The position numbers and the translations under genes were made by a program. From Synechococcaceae cyanobacterium (GTDB taxonomy: Bacteria > Cyanobacteriota > Cyanobacteriia > PCC-6307 > Cyanobiaceae), in assembly GCA_947378425.1 (NCBI GenBank), contig CANCJV010000039.1:1-37296 (forward strand): DNA of 37,296 nucleotides, in the 5' to 3' direction. Every line of letters starts with the position of its first letter. Position 1 is the stretch's first letter. Positions 7,611 through 16,315 of the stretch are shown one piece after another. A model generated the notes under the pieces. The model searched no databases. It was not told the DNA's origin and was given only the letters and a program-made list of their open reading frames with translations.

Positions 7611-7708
7611 ATGCTGAATTGGGTGCAAATCGCTGGATGCGGCTGGAATTTGCACGGGGCTGGCCTGCGCCGCAGGAGCATGCCGTCGCTTCATCGTCAC
7701 AAGATCCC

Positions 7709-7730
7709 AAAAAAACCGGGCTCAGCCCGG
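7709..7730 (-). terminator. intrinsic terminator overlapping the end of the small acidic gene
   Basis: Read on the minus strand, CCGGGC (7725-7730) and GCCCGG (7716-7721) form a six-base-pair stem with a three-base loop, followed by seven T residues. The loop is the TGA stop codon (7722-7724) of the gene it ends, so the last codons form half of the hairpin. Confidence 0.85.
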
Positions 7731-8030
7731 CTCCACGGCAGGGGCCTGGGCCACGGCCGTTTCGATCATGCTGGCGCTGACGAGGATCGTCTCGAGAGCA
7801 TCTTCGTTGTCGAGAAAAGCGTCAAAACTGGCATAGCGCTCGATGCGGGGCTCGGCACCGGCGGCGCTGCAGGCCGCCGCCCAGTCGCCATCGTCGGGTG
7901 CCACCAGGGCATAGCAGGCGAGAGCCTCCTGCAGATCGCCACCATCGCCGATCGCCTCGCCGTGCCAGGACACCTCGTAGAAGTCCTCGGCCGGGGCACT
8001 GTCCAGGGCCATCTCAGCGTTCATTGCCAT
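7722..8030 (-). CDS. small acidic protein of unknown function
   Basis: 102 residues, strongly acidic, with an AGGA ribosome site 6 bases before the ATG. There is no signal peptide or membrane segment. Visible parts are a DFYEVSWHGEAIGDGGDLQEA segment, helical stretches rich in Ala, and a Pro/Ala end. The YEVSW and W-rich strands suggest a small folded alpha/beta domain, but I do not recognise the family. It lies 37 bases downstream of the GAF-GGDEF gene on the same strand and could be co-transcribed with it. Its own terminator begins inside its final codons. Confidence 0.65.
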   Translation of the reverse strand: MAMNAEMALDSAPAEDFYEVSWHGEAIGDGGDLQEALACYALVAPDDGDWAAACSAAGAEPRIERYASFDAFLDNEDALETILVSASMIETAVAQAPAVEPG

Positions 8031-8067
8031 CGGTGTTCCTCGCAGCCGCCATCATCAGAGACCGCCA

Positions 8068-9066
8068 TCAAAGGCCGTGAAACAGGCTGGCGATCTGATT
8101 GCGGCCGTTGCTCTTGGCCAGCTCCAGCGCTTTGGCGGCGCGCTGCATCAGGTCGGCGAAGCTGTGGTCGGCGCTGCCCAGGCTGGTGAGGCCACCACTG
8201 ATGTGCAGCTGAAAATCCGTGTGGCTGTACACCCCCGGCATCGCCGCCACCGCCTGGCGCAGATGGTCGGCCAGGCCCATCGCCTGCTCATGATCCATCC
8301 CCACCAGCAGCAGGGCGAACTCGCCATCACCGAGGCGGGCGGCGAAATCCACCTCGCGCAGATAGCTGCGGCTCAGGGTCACCAGATCCAACAGCAGCTT
8401 GTCGCCGGCGGGATGGCCCCAGCGGCTGTTCACCTGACGCAGATTGTCGATGTCAAAGCACAGCAACGACAGGGGCTGGCCCTCCTGACGGGCCCGTCTG
8501 AACTCCCGGTTGCCGATCGCCAGGAAGGTGTGGCGCAGCGGCAGGCCGGTGATCGGGCAGAGCAGGGCGATGCGGCGCAACTCGATCTCGCGCATCACCA
8601 GCTCCGACAGCAGCTGCAGCTGATGGATCTGCTCGCTGCTGGGCTGGCGCGGCTGCTGGTCAATCACGCACAGGGTGCCGAGGTTGTGGCCATCGGGGCT
8701 GCGCAGCGGCGCGCCGGCATAGAAGCGGATGTGGGGTTCATCGATCACCAGCGGATTGCTGCAGAAGCGGTCATCGGCCCGGGCATCCGGCACCACCAGC
8801 ACCTCGTCGGCGGCGATCGCATGGGCGCAGAAGGCCATCGTGCGCGGCGTTTCGGTGGCGTCGAGGCCCTTGTGGGTGAGGAACCACTGGCGATCCTTCT
8901 CCACCAGCGAGATCAACGACATCGGCACGTGAAAGATCGAGCTGGCCAGCTCGACGATGCGATCGAAGTGCTCGTCACTGGCCATGCCGATGACCCCGTG
9001 GCGCTCGAGATCGCGCAGCCGCTGCTCCTCATCAACGGGAATCGGATAGGCCGGATAGGGGGCCAC
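8068..9066 (-). CDS. GAF domain protein with a degenerate GGDEF domain
   Basis: 332 residues from a GTG start. A GAF domain (about 25-160) has the typical FCAHAI, VPDARADDRF and GAPLRSPDGHNLGTLCVID blocks. A GGDEF domain follows (about 168-332), with the DIDNLRQVNSRWGH...GD substrate and metal region (205-222). The signature loop reads G-D-G-E-F at 246-250 instead of G-G-D-E-F. The third position, normally the catalytic Asp/Glu, is therefore Gly, and c-di-GMP synthesis is probably lost or weak. It could act as a GTP- or c-di-GMP-binding sensor instead. No EAL domain is present. It lies 68 bases downstream of dnaG on the same strand. Confidence 0.88.
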   Translation of the reverse strand: MAPYPAYPIPVDEEQRLRDLERHGVIGMASDEHFDRIVELASSIFHVPMSLISLVEKDRQWFLTHKGLDATETPRTMAFCAHAIAADEVLVVPDARADDRFCSNPLVIDEPHIRFYAGAPLRSPDGHNLGTLCVIDQQPRQPSSEQIHQLQLLSELVMREIELRRIALLCPITGLPLRHTFLAIGNREFRRARQEGQPLSLLCFDIDNLRQVNSRWGHPAGDKLLLDLVTLSRSYLREVDFAARLGDGEFALLLVGMDHEQAMGLADHLRQAVAAMPGVYSHTDFQLHISGGLTSLGSADHSFADLMQRAAKALELAKSNGRNQIASLFHGL

Positions 9067-9134
9067 GGCGTTACTCCCTGCAGGTTTTCACAGTAGGCGT
9101 GACCGCGCCCGGACAGCGGCAGGGGCGGCCAAGC

Positions 9135-11339
9135 TCAGGCCGCTGCCGGAGCCAGAATCTCGTCATAGCCGGCGCAGCGGCGCTGATCGAGATCCTGCAG
9201 ATAGCGGCGCTCATTGTAATAAGCCTCCTGAAAGCTCAGGGCATCGGCGTTGAGTTCGCTGAACAGCGCCTCGATACGCAGTTCCATCGACAGGGTCGGA
9301 TCGCGGGAGGGCAGGGAGGCCGTCTGCGGCATTGCCGCCTGTGGCAGTGCCGCAGACGGCGCGGACTCCGCAGAGGCCAGCAGCGGTTCACCATCGCTGC
9401 CGAGCCGCTCCAGCTGCAACAGGGTCGCCAGGCAGTGCTCCAGGCTGCGCAGCCGCTGCGAACCCCAGGCATCCAGAAGGTGGCGGCAGCGCTTTTCAGT
9501 GGCCAGCCTGGCCCGCATCGCGATCGCCCCGCGCAACAGCAGCAGGGGCTGGCCCAGGGCCAGGCGCTGCACCTCGCTGGGCTGCAGCAGCGGCGTCAAC
9601 CGGGGCAGCAGCTCATTGCCCTCCACCAGCAGCCGGTCAAACAGCAGCCGCGGCAGATCGAGATCGGCCAGATCGTGGCCTGGATCGAGACTGCGGCTGA
9701 TCGCCTCCAGGCGGCCGGCGCCGAGGTTGTCCTCCTCCAGTTCGGCGATCGCCGCCCAGAGCCGCCGATGGGGCTGCAGGGCGAAATCCTCCTGCTCCCA
9801 CTGGCGCAATTGCTGGCGCATCGCGGCCCGCTCCCGCGGGCAATGCAGATAGAGGCGCAGCAGATCCGCCTCGGCCCGCTCCTGCACCGACGCGGCCCCG
9901 GGCTGCTCCCAGCGGGCGGAGCGTCCGTGCCAGCGCTGGCCCTTCACCTGCTGGCGCAGGTCATCCTCGAGGCTCTGGGCCAGCCGGGCCTGCCCCCCCG
10001 AGAGCCGTTCGGCGACCTGCTGCAGATAGCGGCTGCGCACCGCGCTCTGGGGCAACTTGCCCAGCAGGGCCACCAGGGCCGAGACAGCCTGCTGGAACTG
10101 GTCGGAGCGGGCCAGATCGCGACCCTCGAGCACCTGCTCGATCTGCCAATCCAGCCACAGGGGCGAACCATCCAGCAGGGCGCGGTACTCCCCCGCCCCG
10201 TGCTGCTTGAGGAAGTCATCGGGATCCTTACCGGCGGGCAGCTGCAACACCCGCAGCTCCAGCTGACCGAGCAGAGCCAGCTGCTCCACCTCACCGATGG
10301 CCCGCTGGGCCGCTCGCACACCGGCGCCATCACTGTCGAAGTTGAGGATCAGCCGTTTGCTGTCGCAGCAGCGGCACAGCTGGGTGATCTGCTGGCTGCT
10401 GAGGGCCGTGCCCAGGGAAGCCACCGTGTTGGTGATGCCGGCGGCATGCAGGGCGATCACATCGAAGTAGCCCTCCACCACCACGGCCCGATCGTCCTTG
10501 CGGATGGCGTCAGCGGCGCGGTCGAGACCGAAGAGGTGCTTGCCCTTCTCGAACACCTCCGTTTCCGGTGAGTTGAGATATTTGGGCTCGGCCCCATCGA
10601 GGCTGCGGCCGCCGAAGCCGATCACCCGCCCCTGGCGATCGCGGATCGGCACCATCAGCCGATGGCGGAAGCGGTCGTAGAAGCCATCGCCGCCCTTGCG
10701 GGCCACCACCAGACCGGCCGCCTCCAGCAACTCCGGCGCCAGCCCCTCCACCTGCTGCAGATGGCGCAGCAGACCGTCCCAGCGGTCCGGGGCGTAGCCG
10801 AGGCCGAAGGCCTCGATCGTCGCTTCCTTGAGGGCGCGGTTCTGGTGCAGGTATGCCAGGGCGCCGGCCCCCTCAGGTGCCCGCAGGCAGCTCTGGAACC
10901 AGCCGGCCGCCAGGGCCAGCACCCGATGCAGGTGATCGCGGCGCGAGAGCTGCTGGCGCAGGCGCTCCTGCTGGGGTCCATCAACGGTTTCGATCGGCAG
11001 CTGGTATTTGCGTGCCAGCTCCAGCACCACATCAGCGAAGCTGCTGCGCTGCAGCTCCATCAGAAACTTGATGGCGTTGCCGCCGGCGCCGCAGGAGAAG
11101 CAGTAATAAAACTGCTTGGCCGGTGACACCGTCATCGACGGCTTGCTGTCGTCGTGGAACGGACAGATGCCGACGAACTCGCGGCCTTTCTTCTTGAGCA
11201 CGACGTGCTCACCCACCACATCGACGATGTCGGCCCGTTCCTTGACGGCCTCGATCGTGCGGGGGTGGAGGCGGGGGAGCGACAGGGGGCGAAGCCGGCG
11301 AGATTGGCGAAGACCACCACTGCTGGTGGAGATTCGCAT
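9135..11339 (-). CDS. dnaG: DNA primase DnaG
   Basis: About 734 residues. The N-terminal zinc-binding domain has C59-x2-H62 and C80-x2-C83 (CPFHDD...YYCFSCG). The catalytic core includes a Toprim fold, with VVVEGYFDVIALHAAG giving the Glu and LILNFDSDGAG the Asp pair. The C-terminal helical part should bind the DnaB helicase. It makes the RNA primers of replication. I place the start at the ATG ending at 11339. An ATG ending at 11354 is equally possible, and the conserved family sequence begins near SLPRLHPRTI, so up to about 20 N-terminal residues are uncertain. The longer frame to 11516 overlaps the divergent EamA gene and is unlikely. Confidence 0.95.
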   Translation of the reverse strand: MRISTSSGGLRQSRRLRPLSLPRLHPRTIEAVKERADIVDVVGEHVVLKKKGREFVGICPFHDDSKPSMTVSPAKQFYYCFSCGAGGNAIKFLMELQRSSFADVVLELARKYQLPIETVDGPQQERLRQQLSRRDHLHRVLALAAGWFQSCLRAPEGAGALAYLHQNRALKEATIEAFGLGYAPDRWDGLLRHLQQVEGLAPELLEAAGLVVARKGGDGFYDRFRHRLMVPIRDRQGRVIGFGGRSLDGAEPKYLNSPETEVFEKGKHLFGLDRAADAIRKDDRAVVVEGYFDVIALHAAGITNTVASLGTALSSQQITQLCRCCDSKRLILNFDSDGAGVRAAQRAIGEVEQLALLGQLELRVLQLPAGKDPDDFLKQHGAGEYRALLDGSPLWLDWQIEQVLEGRDLARSDQFQQAVSALVALLGKLPQSAVRSRYLQQVAERLSGGQARLAQSLEDDLRQQVKGQRWHGRSARWEQPGAASVQERAEADLLRLYLHCPRERAAMRQQLRQWEQEDFALQPHRRLWAAIAELEEDNLGAGRLEAISRSLDPGHDLADLDLPRLLFDRLLVEGNELLPRLTPLLQPSEVQRLALGQPLLLLRGAIAMRARLATEKRCRHLLDAWGSQRLRSLEHCLATLLQLERLGSDGEPLLASAESAPSAALPQAAMPQTASLPSRDPTLSMELRIEALFSELNADALSFQEAYYNERRYLQDLDQRRCAGYDEILAPAAA

Positions 11340-11488
11340 TCCATTCTGCCCCATGCCACCAGCGATGGGGCAAGGTGCAGGGGCCGGGGCCAGGGCGCCA
11401 TCGTGACCGGACAGCGTCAGAGCGGCGAGGAGAGGCTGGAGTGGCGCAGGAACCGCAACCGAAACGGGATCGGCAGTACCGGCTGGCC

Positions 11489-12400
11489 ATGACGACCCCG
11501 CACGCTCCCGGACCAAAGGACGATGCGGCGGCGGTGCTGTCCCTGCTGTTCGCCGCCTTCTGCTTCAGCCTGATGACCGTCTGCGTCAAGGGCGCCGGTT
11601 CGCGCTTGCCCGTGGCGGAGGTGGTGCTGGCCCGCGGCCTGGTGAGCGTGGCCCTGAGCTGGTGGATGCTGCGCCGCGCCGCGATCAACCCCTGGGGACG
11701 GCGACGGCGGTTGCTGGCGACCCGGGGAGTGCTGGGCAGCGTGGCCCTTGCCTGTGTCTATGGGGCCGTGACCCGCCTGCCCCTGGCGACGGCGACGCTG
11801 TTGCAGTACCTCTATCCCACCTTCACTGCCCTGATCGCCTGGCTGAGCCTGGGTGAACTGCTGAGCCGCCGCACCCTGCTGGCCGGCGGCTGCGGCTGGC
11901 TCGGCGTGCTGGTGGTGGCCCATGGCATCAGCCCGAACGCCCTGGGACTGTCGCTGGGTCCAGGCCCGCTGCAGCCGCTGATCTGGCCCACGCCTGAGCC
12001 GCTGATCGGCGTGCTGCTGGCCGTGTCGGGGGCCCTGCTGACGGCCCTGGCCTACGTGAGTGTGCGGGATCTCGGTCGCAGCGAACACCCGCTGGTGATC
12101 GTCTTCTGGTTTCCGCTGATGGCCGTGCCGCTCAGCCTGCCCTGGGTGCTCCAACACCCGGTCTGGCCCCATGGCATCGAATGGCTGTGGCTGCTGGGGG
12201 TGGGCCTGTTCACCCAGCTGGGCCAGATCGGGCTCACCCAGGGGCTGACGCGACTGCCAGCGGCTCGGGCCACCACAATCGGTTACGTCCAGGTGGCCTT
12301 TGCAGCCCTCTGGGGACGTCTGCTGTTCGGCGAGGCCATCAGCAGCGCGACCGGAATCGGTGCCCTGTTGATCCTCGCTGCCGCCCTGCTCAGTCGCTGA
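11489..12400 (+). CDS. EamA/DMT family permease
   Basis: 303 residues with about ten hydrophobic segments in two repeats of five, the normal form of the drug/metabolite transporter superfamily. Each repeat ends in a segment with the EamA pattern (LQYLYPTFTALIAWLSLGE in the first, TTIGYVQVAFAALWGRLLFGE in the second). Substrates of this family range from amino acids to purines and cannot be told from sequence. I chose the ATG at 11489 because the frame upstream is antisense to the 5' region of dnaG and lacks membrane character. It is divergent from dnaG with a 150-base gap. Confidence 0.88.
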   Translation: MTTPHAPGPKDDAAAVLSLLFAAFCFSLMTVCVKGAGSRLPVAEVVLARGLVSVALSWWMLRRAAINPWGRRRRLLATRGVLGSVALACVYGAVTRLPLATATLLQYLYPTFTALIAWLSLGELLSRRTLLAGGCGWLGVLVVAHGISPNALGLSLGPGPLQPLIWPTPEPLIGVLLAVSGALLTALAYVSVRDLGRSEHPLVIVFWFPLMAVPLSLPWVLQHPVWPHGIEWLWLLGVGLFTQLGQIGLTQGLTRLPAARATTIGYVQVAFAALWGRLLFGEAISSATGIGALLILAAALLSR

Positions 12401-12495
12401 TGCCCGCTGGCAGGGCTGCGGCCGGCAATCGAGGGAGCTGAAAATCGACGGGTTTAAAGTTCGCTGCGGAAGATTGCGACCCATCCGGTCTGCTG

Positions 12496-13932
12496 ATGTT
12501 GTTTCCCTGGCAGACGTTCTGGACCATCGCACTGACGCCTGGCTCCCTGGCCAGCAGCGAGGCGGGCGGAGTCGCCGCAACGGCCCATCCTGGCACCACA
12601 ACCCTGATACCCGATCAACTTCACCAGAACGGAGTGCCCCTACCGGTGGTGATGGTGGTGATCGGCAGCATGTTTCTGGCCACACTGGCCATCAGCCGTT
12701 TCAGCCTCAAGTTGGGGATCCCGGCGATACTGGGGGTGCTGCTGTTCGGCGTGCTGATCGACCCCGGTGGATCTCCATTCAGCTCGACCACGATTGAGTG
12801 GCTGCACACGCTCAGCCTGTCGATGCTGCTCTTTTATGCGGGTCTCAAAACCGAGTTGAAATCAATCAGAGGATTTCTGGAATATGGAATCCTGCTGGCT
12901 GTCGGCGGCGTCATCCTTTCATCGCTGATCCTCGGCCTGATCATCTGGGTGCTGGGTTCGGAAACGGCCTCCGGCCTTGCTTTGGGATTTGATCAACTTC
13001 CTCTGGGGGTGGCGATGGTGATCGCCGCCTGCCTGGGCTCAACCGACGCCGGCGCCACCATCAGCGTGCTTAATGCGAGCGGACAAGTCCTGCCCAAACG
13101 GCTGCAATCACTGCTGGAATTTGAGGCGTCGGTCAACGATCCGGCCGCGATTCTGTTTCTGGGACTGGTGGTAGGCCTGACCACCATCGGAAATGGCAGC
13201 CATCCGGACGCAGTATTGATGCAACAGTTGCAGTATTTTCTGCAGAAAATTGGATCGGGGCTGCTGGTGGGCCTGATCATCAGTTACCTGGCGCGGTTCA
13301 GCCTGGAGCGCCTCGTCCACGACCAGGCTCAGCTGCTGGTCCTGGGTGTGTCGATCGCCCTGATCTCTTACGGTGCCGCCGATCTTCTCGGCGGCTCGGG
13401 CTTCATTTCGGCCTATATTTGTGGTGTTTTTCTTGCCAATCACAACTATAAAAATTATAACATCAGCTGCCACTATCTACAACATACGCTTCTTCCCTTC
13501 AACTCCATGACCGAGATCGCAGTCTTTCTGATCTTCGGTGTTGAAATGCTGCCCGAAAAACTGTTGAACGTGTTTCCCTTCGGTATCGTCGTGGCCTTGG
13601 CGTTGATGCTGGTGGCTCGCCCCTTGAGTGTGCTGGCATTTCAATGGTTATCACCGTTCAGCCTCAGGGAAAGTCTGTTGATCTCCTGGTGTGGTCTGCG
13701 CGGTGCCGTGCCGCTGGCCCTGAGTTTTGTGGTCACCGACACGATTCCGAAGATGCATGGTATTACCCAGGAATCCTTGCCTAAGTTGCTGAACAATGCC
13801 GAGGGCATCATCTTCTGCGTGGTGATGATCAACCTCCTGGTTCAGGGACTCAGCCTGCGAGGACTGGCCCGCTGGCTGGGCCTCTCCGCCGAAGCTGAAC
13901 CGGACCATCCCCTGCCTGCAGGCGGAGACTGA
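12496..13932 (+). CDS. CPA-family cation/proton antiporter (NhaP/K+-H+ type)
   Basis: 478 residues with about twelve membrane segments after a roughly 45-residue N-terminal part that may act as a signal or first helix. The ion site is visible: GSTDAGATISVL in one half and EFEASVNDPAAI in the next, the N-D pair of electroneutral CPA1 antiporters. CGLRGAVPLALSF further on matches the conserved Arg-containing helix of NhaP/NHE proteins. It should exchange Na+ or K+ for H+ across the plasma or thylakoid membrane. Its GC content is slightly lower than its neighbours. It ends 2 bases before the convergent lipoprotein gene. Confidence 0.9.
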   Translation: MLFPWQTFWTIALTPGSLASSEAGGVAATAHPGTTTLIPDQLHQNGVPLPVVMVVIGSMFLATLAISRFSLKLGIPAILGVLLFGVLIDPGGSPFSSTTIEWLHTLSLSMLLFYAGLKTELKSIRGFLEYGILLAVGGVILSSLILGLIIWVLGSETASGLALGFDQLPLGVAMVIAACLGSTDAGATISVLNASGQVLPKRLQSLLEFEASVNDPAAILFLGLVVGLTTIGNGSHPDAVLMQQLQYFLQKIGSGLLVGLIISYLARFSLERLVHDQAQLLVLGVSIALISYGAADLLGGSGFISAYICGVFLANHNYKNYNISCHYLQHTLLPFNSMTEIAVFLIFGVEMLPEKLLNVFPFGIVVALALMLVARPLSVLAFQWLSPFSLRESLLISWCGLRGAVPLALSFVVTDTIPKMHGITQESLPKLLNNAEGIIFCVVMINLLVQGLSLRGLARWLGLSAEAEPDHPLPAGGD

Positions 13933-13934
13933 AC

Positions 13935-14435
13935 TCAACCCAGGCCGGCAAGGCCACGCGCCCCCGGCAGGGGCAGCGGGTCCGTGATCCAGTCCTGGCT
14001 GCTGCCGTCCCGGCTGCCCAGGGGCCGGGCCAGCCGCCAGCTCTGACCCCGTTCGCCCCGCTGCAGAAACAACTCAAAGGGACTGTCCACCCGGATCGGA
14101 TCACCGGCCAGGCGCCAGTCGAACTGCCCCGTCAGCCTGAGCCCGTCGGCCTCGCCGATGCGCAGCTCCTGCTGCTGCTCCAGTCGCACCCGGGTCACCT
14201 CCGGCAGACCTGGCGGTTCGAGATCCAGGGCGCGGGCTACCTGAGCCTGGGTCAGCTCAATCTGCAGGGCCAGGGCTTGGAGCAGCACCGAGCGGGACGG
14301 CTGGTTCGAGAGGCCGCAGCCCGCCAGCCCCAACGGCAGCAACAGCGCCAGGGTCAGGCCAAGGGCCGCCAGCCTGGGGGCCAGGGAGGCGGGCCAGAGC
14401 AGCAGGCGGCGGGGGCTAGGCAGGGCGGGCAGCAT
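13935..14435 (-). CDS. putative lipoprotein of unknown function
   Basis: 166 residues. The signal sequence has an Arg-rich start, a long Leu/Ala core (LALLLPLGLAG) and a lipobox L-A-G-C, so the mature protein should begin with a lipid-bearing Cys. The mature domain has beta-rich features (VTRVRLEQQQELRIGEADGL, GQFDWRLAG, FELFLQRGERGQSWRLARP), consistent with a small periplasmic or lumenal domain, but I do not recognise the family. The start at 14435 gives a compact signal peptide; an ATG at 14459 would overlap the ruvA start codon on the other strand. It is divergent from ruvA. Confidence 0.75.
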   Translation of the reverse strand: MLPALPSPRRLLLWPASLAPRLAALGLTLALLLPLGLAGCGLSNQPSRSVLLQALALQIELTQAQVARALDLEPPGLPEVTRVRLEQQQELRIGEADGLRLTGQFDWRLAGDPIRVDSPFELFLQRGERGQSWRLARPLGSRDGSSQDWITDPLPLPGARGLAGLG

Positions 14436-14457
14436 GGGGAGCGGCGCACGGACTCCC

Positions 14458-15111
14458 ATGATCGGCTGGCTCCAGGGACAACTGGCCGAACCATGGCAGC
14501 AGGCCAACCGCTATGGAGCCCTGTTGATCTGCCAGGGGGTGGGTTACGAGCTGCAATTCAGCCCACGGCACTGGCGGCTGCTGCCGCCAGTGGGGGTCGA
14601 GCTGGCCCTGCACGTCCACCACAGCATCCGCGAGGACGGCTGGAGCCTCTACGGCTTCCCGCTGCGACACGAGCGGGACCTGTTCCGGGAACTGGTGGCC
14701 GTCAGTGGTGTCGGGCCCCAGATGGCGCTGGGATTGCTGGGAGCGCTGACGCCGGAAGAGCTGGTGCGGGCGATCATCCAGGCGGATCTGCGGCGACTGG
14801 CCGAGGCGCCGGGAGTGGGCAAGCGCACCGCCGAACGGCTCTCAGTGGAGCTGCGCAGCCGGCTCAAGGATCGCTTCTGCTCCCTGGTGGCCATGCCGGA
14901 GAGCTTTGATGATCTGATCGATGGCACCACGGGCCTGCCGGAAGGAGCCGGCCGCGACGATGTGCAGATCACCCTCGGTGCCCTGGGCTATGAGCCGCTG
15001 GAAATCCACCGGGCCCTGCGGGCCGTGGCCGCCCAGGGATTGACGGCGGCGGACCAGGGGGATGACTGGATCCGCGAATGCCTGCGCTGGCTGTCCCGCG
15101 CAGCGGCCTGA
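14458..15111 (+). CDS. ruvA: Holliday junction branch migration protein RuvA
   Basis: 217 residues. The N-terminal OB fold (MIGWLQGQL ... GVGYELQF) is followed by the double helix-hairpin-helix region (VSGVGPQMALGLL and APGVGKRTAERLSVELRSRL) that binds the junction backbone. After a variable linker comes the C-terminal domain III (DVQITLGALGYEPLEIHRAL), which contacts RuvB. RuvA tetramers hold the junction open for RuvB-driven branch migration. The ATG at 14458 is set by the conserved MIGWLQG start. The next gene downstream is rpsO, an arrangement I recall from other picocyanobacteria. Confidence 0.96.
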   Translation: MIGWLQGQLAEPWQQANRYGALLICQGVGYELQFSPRHWRLLPPVGVELALHVHHSIREDGWSLYGFPLRHERDLFRELVAVSGVGPQMALGLLGALTPEELVRAIIQADLRRLAEAPGVGKRTAERLSVELRSRLKDRFCSLVAMPESFDDLIDGTTGLPEGAGRDDVQITLGALGYEPLEIHRALRAVAAQGLTAADQGDDWIRECLRWLSRAAA

Positions 15112-15207
15112 AACCTGCAGGCAGGCGGGGCTGCAGACGTGTGCTGGTGACACGGTAAAGTGGTTGTTTGCTCCGCCAAGGCTTCGGCCTCCGCTCGCTC
15201 TTCGCCC

Positions 15208-15477
15208 ATGCCGCTCACCACCACCAAGAAGCAAGAACTGATCAACGGCCATCAAACCCACGGCACCGATACGGGCTCGGTGGAAGTTCAGGTGGCGATG
15301 CTGAGCGAGCGGATCAACCAGCTCAGCGGCCATCTTCAGAAAAACATCCACGACTTCTCCTCCCGCCAAGGGCTGCTGAAGATGATCGGTCGCCGCAAGC
15401 GGCTGCTCGGCTATCTGCGCAGCCAGAGCCAGGAGCGTTACGCCGGGCTGATCAGCAAGCTGGGCATCCGGGGCTGA
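15208..15477 (+). CDS. rpsO: 30S ribosomal protein S15
   Basis: 89 residues, exactly family length, from ATG at 15208 ([12 protein letters not shown]). Hallmarks are [20 protein letters not shown], then [20 protein letters not shown] and [14 protein letters not shown]15 binds the central domain of 16S rRNA early in 30S assembly. In many bacteria it represses its own translation through the leader. The 96 bases upstream (15112-15207) form its leader, with a TAAAGT at 15166 that could be a -10 element; no clear pseudoknot was worked out. PAM68 follows after 10 bases. Confidence 0.97.
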   Translation: MPLTTTKKQELINGHQTHGTDTGSVEVQVAMLSERINQLSGHLQKNIHDFSSRQGLLKMIGRRKRLLGYLRSQSQERYAGLISKLGIRG

Positions 15478-15487
15478 GGGCGTCGCC

Positions 15488-15910
15488 ATGGCCCCGCAGC
15501 GGGACCCCCAACCCTTCGGCTCCAAGCCAGCCGCCAAGGGTCAGCGCAAGGTTGTAGCCCGGCCCACCGCCAGGCCTGCGCGCCAGCGGGCGATTCCCGA
15601 TGCGGTGGCCAATCGCATGGCCCGTCGCATCGCCATCGCCACCGGCATTCCCACCGTGATGGGAATGTCCGTGTTCATCGGCAGCTATCTAGTGGTGAGC
15701 CGGGGCATCCTCGAGATCCCCACCGGCATCACCCTTCTGGCATCGGGGGGCTGCTTCCTGCTTGGGCTACTGGGGCTCAGCTACGGCGTGCTCTCCTCCA
15801 GCTGGGAAGATGGCGCCGGCAGTCTGCTCGGAGCCGAGCAGATTCCCCTCAACATCGGCCGCCTGAGGCAATCGATGCGGGCGATGCGGGAAGGTTCGGG
15901 CAACGGTTGA
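15488..15910 (+). CDS. PAM68-like photosystem II assembly protein
   Basis: 140 residues. A basic, Pro/Arg-rich cytoplasmic N-terminus (about 1-45) leads to two membrane segments (about 55-76 and 82-103) joined by a short turn, and a C-terminal soluble part with SSSWEDGAGSLLGAEQIPLN. This layout and the SWE-containing motif are those of PAM68, a thylakoid protein that helps D1 maturation and CP47 insertion in plants and cyanobacteria. It starts 10 bases after rpsO, so it is probably co-transcribed with the ribosomal gene. psbA, which encodes the D1 client, also lies in this window but far away. Confidence 0.85.
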   Translation: MAPQRDPQPFGSKPAAKGQRKVVARPTARPARQRAIPDAVANRMARRIAIATGIPTVMGMSVFIGSYLVVSRGILEIPTGITLLASGGCFLLGLLGLSYGVLSSSWEDGAGSLLGAEQIPLNIGRLRQSMRAMREGSGNG

Positions 15911-16315
15911 CCGCGGCTTGCCTCGCCTGGCAAGGGCGCAAACCTGAGCGTGAAAGGAGTACGGAACAACGCCAGACTTGATGGCCCAGTTCACTCCGTG
16001 ACAGGGTCTGCTGCCGAAGGCATCCCGTGTCCCGTCGCCACGGGATGAAAACGTTGGATCTGACTGATACGGGCCAGGGAGCTTTCTGGGGAATCAAGAC
16101 GCCAGATCAGGATCTGTGCTGGCTTGAGCCTGACGATTGGAGCAGGCAGCCCTGACGCCATCAGGAGCTCAGGCGGCAGGAGCTGATGGTGGAGGTCAGA
16201 GCTGTGCTGACTGTTGCGTCGATTCCTGTTGGGTCGATGGCTGGTGGGCCGATGACGCCACAGCGACCGGGACCGGCGACCACAACCACCGAAGCGGCCA
16301 TGGTCGCGGGCACCC
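15911..16315. other. intergenic gap with one inverted repeat, no gene seen
   Basis: This 405-base gap separates the convergent ends of PAM68 and dnaE. It holds a perfect 9-bp inverted repeat, CATCCCGTG (16021-16029) and CACGGGATG (16039-16047), followed by AAAA on the plus strand. It could form a hairpin on either transcript but lacks a T-run. The short frames across the gap show no family likeness or ribosome sites. I see no tRNA or promoter of note. Confidence 0.5.
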
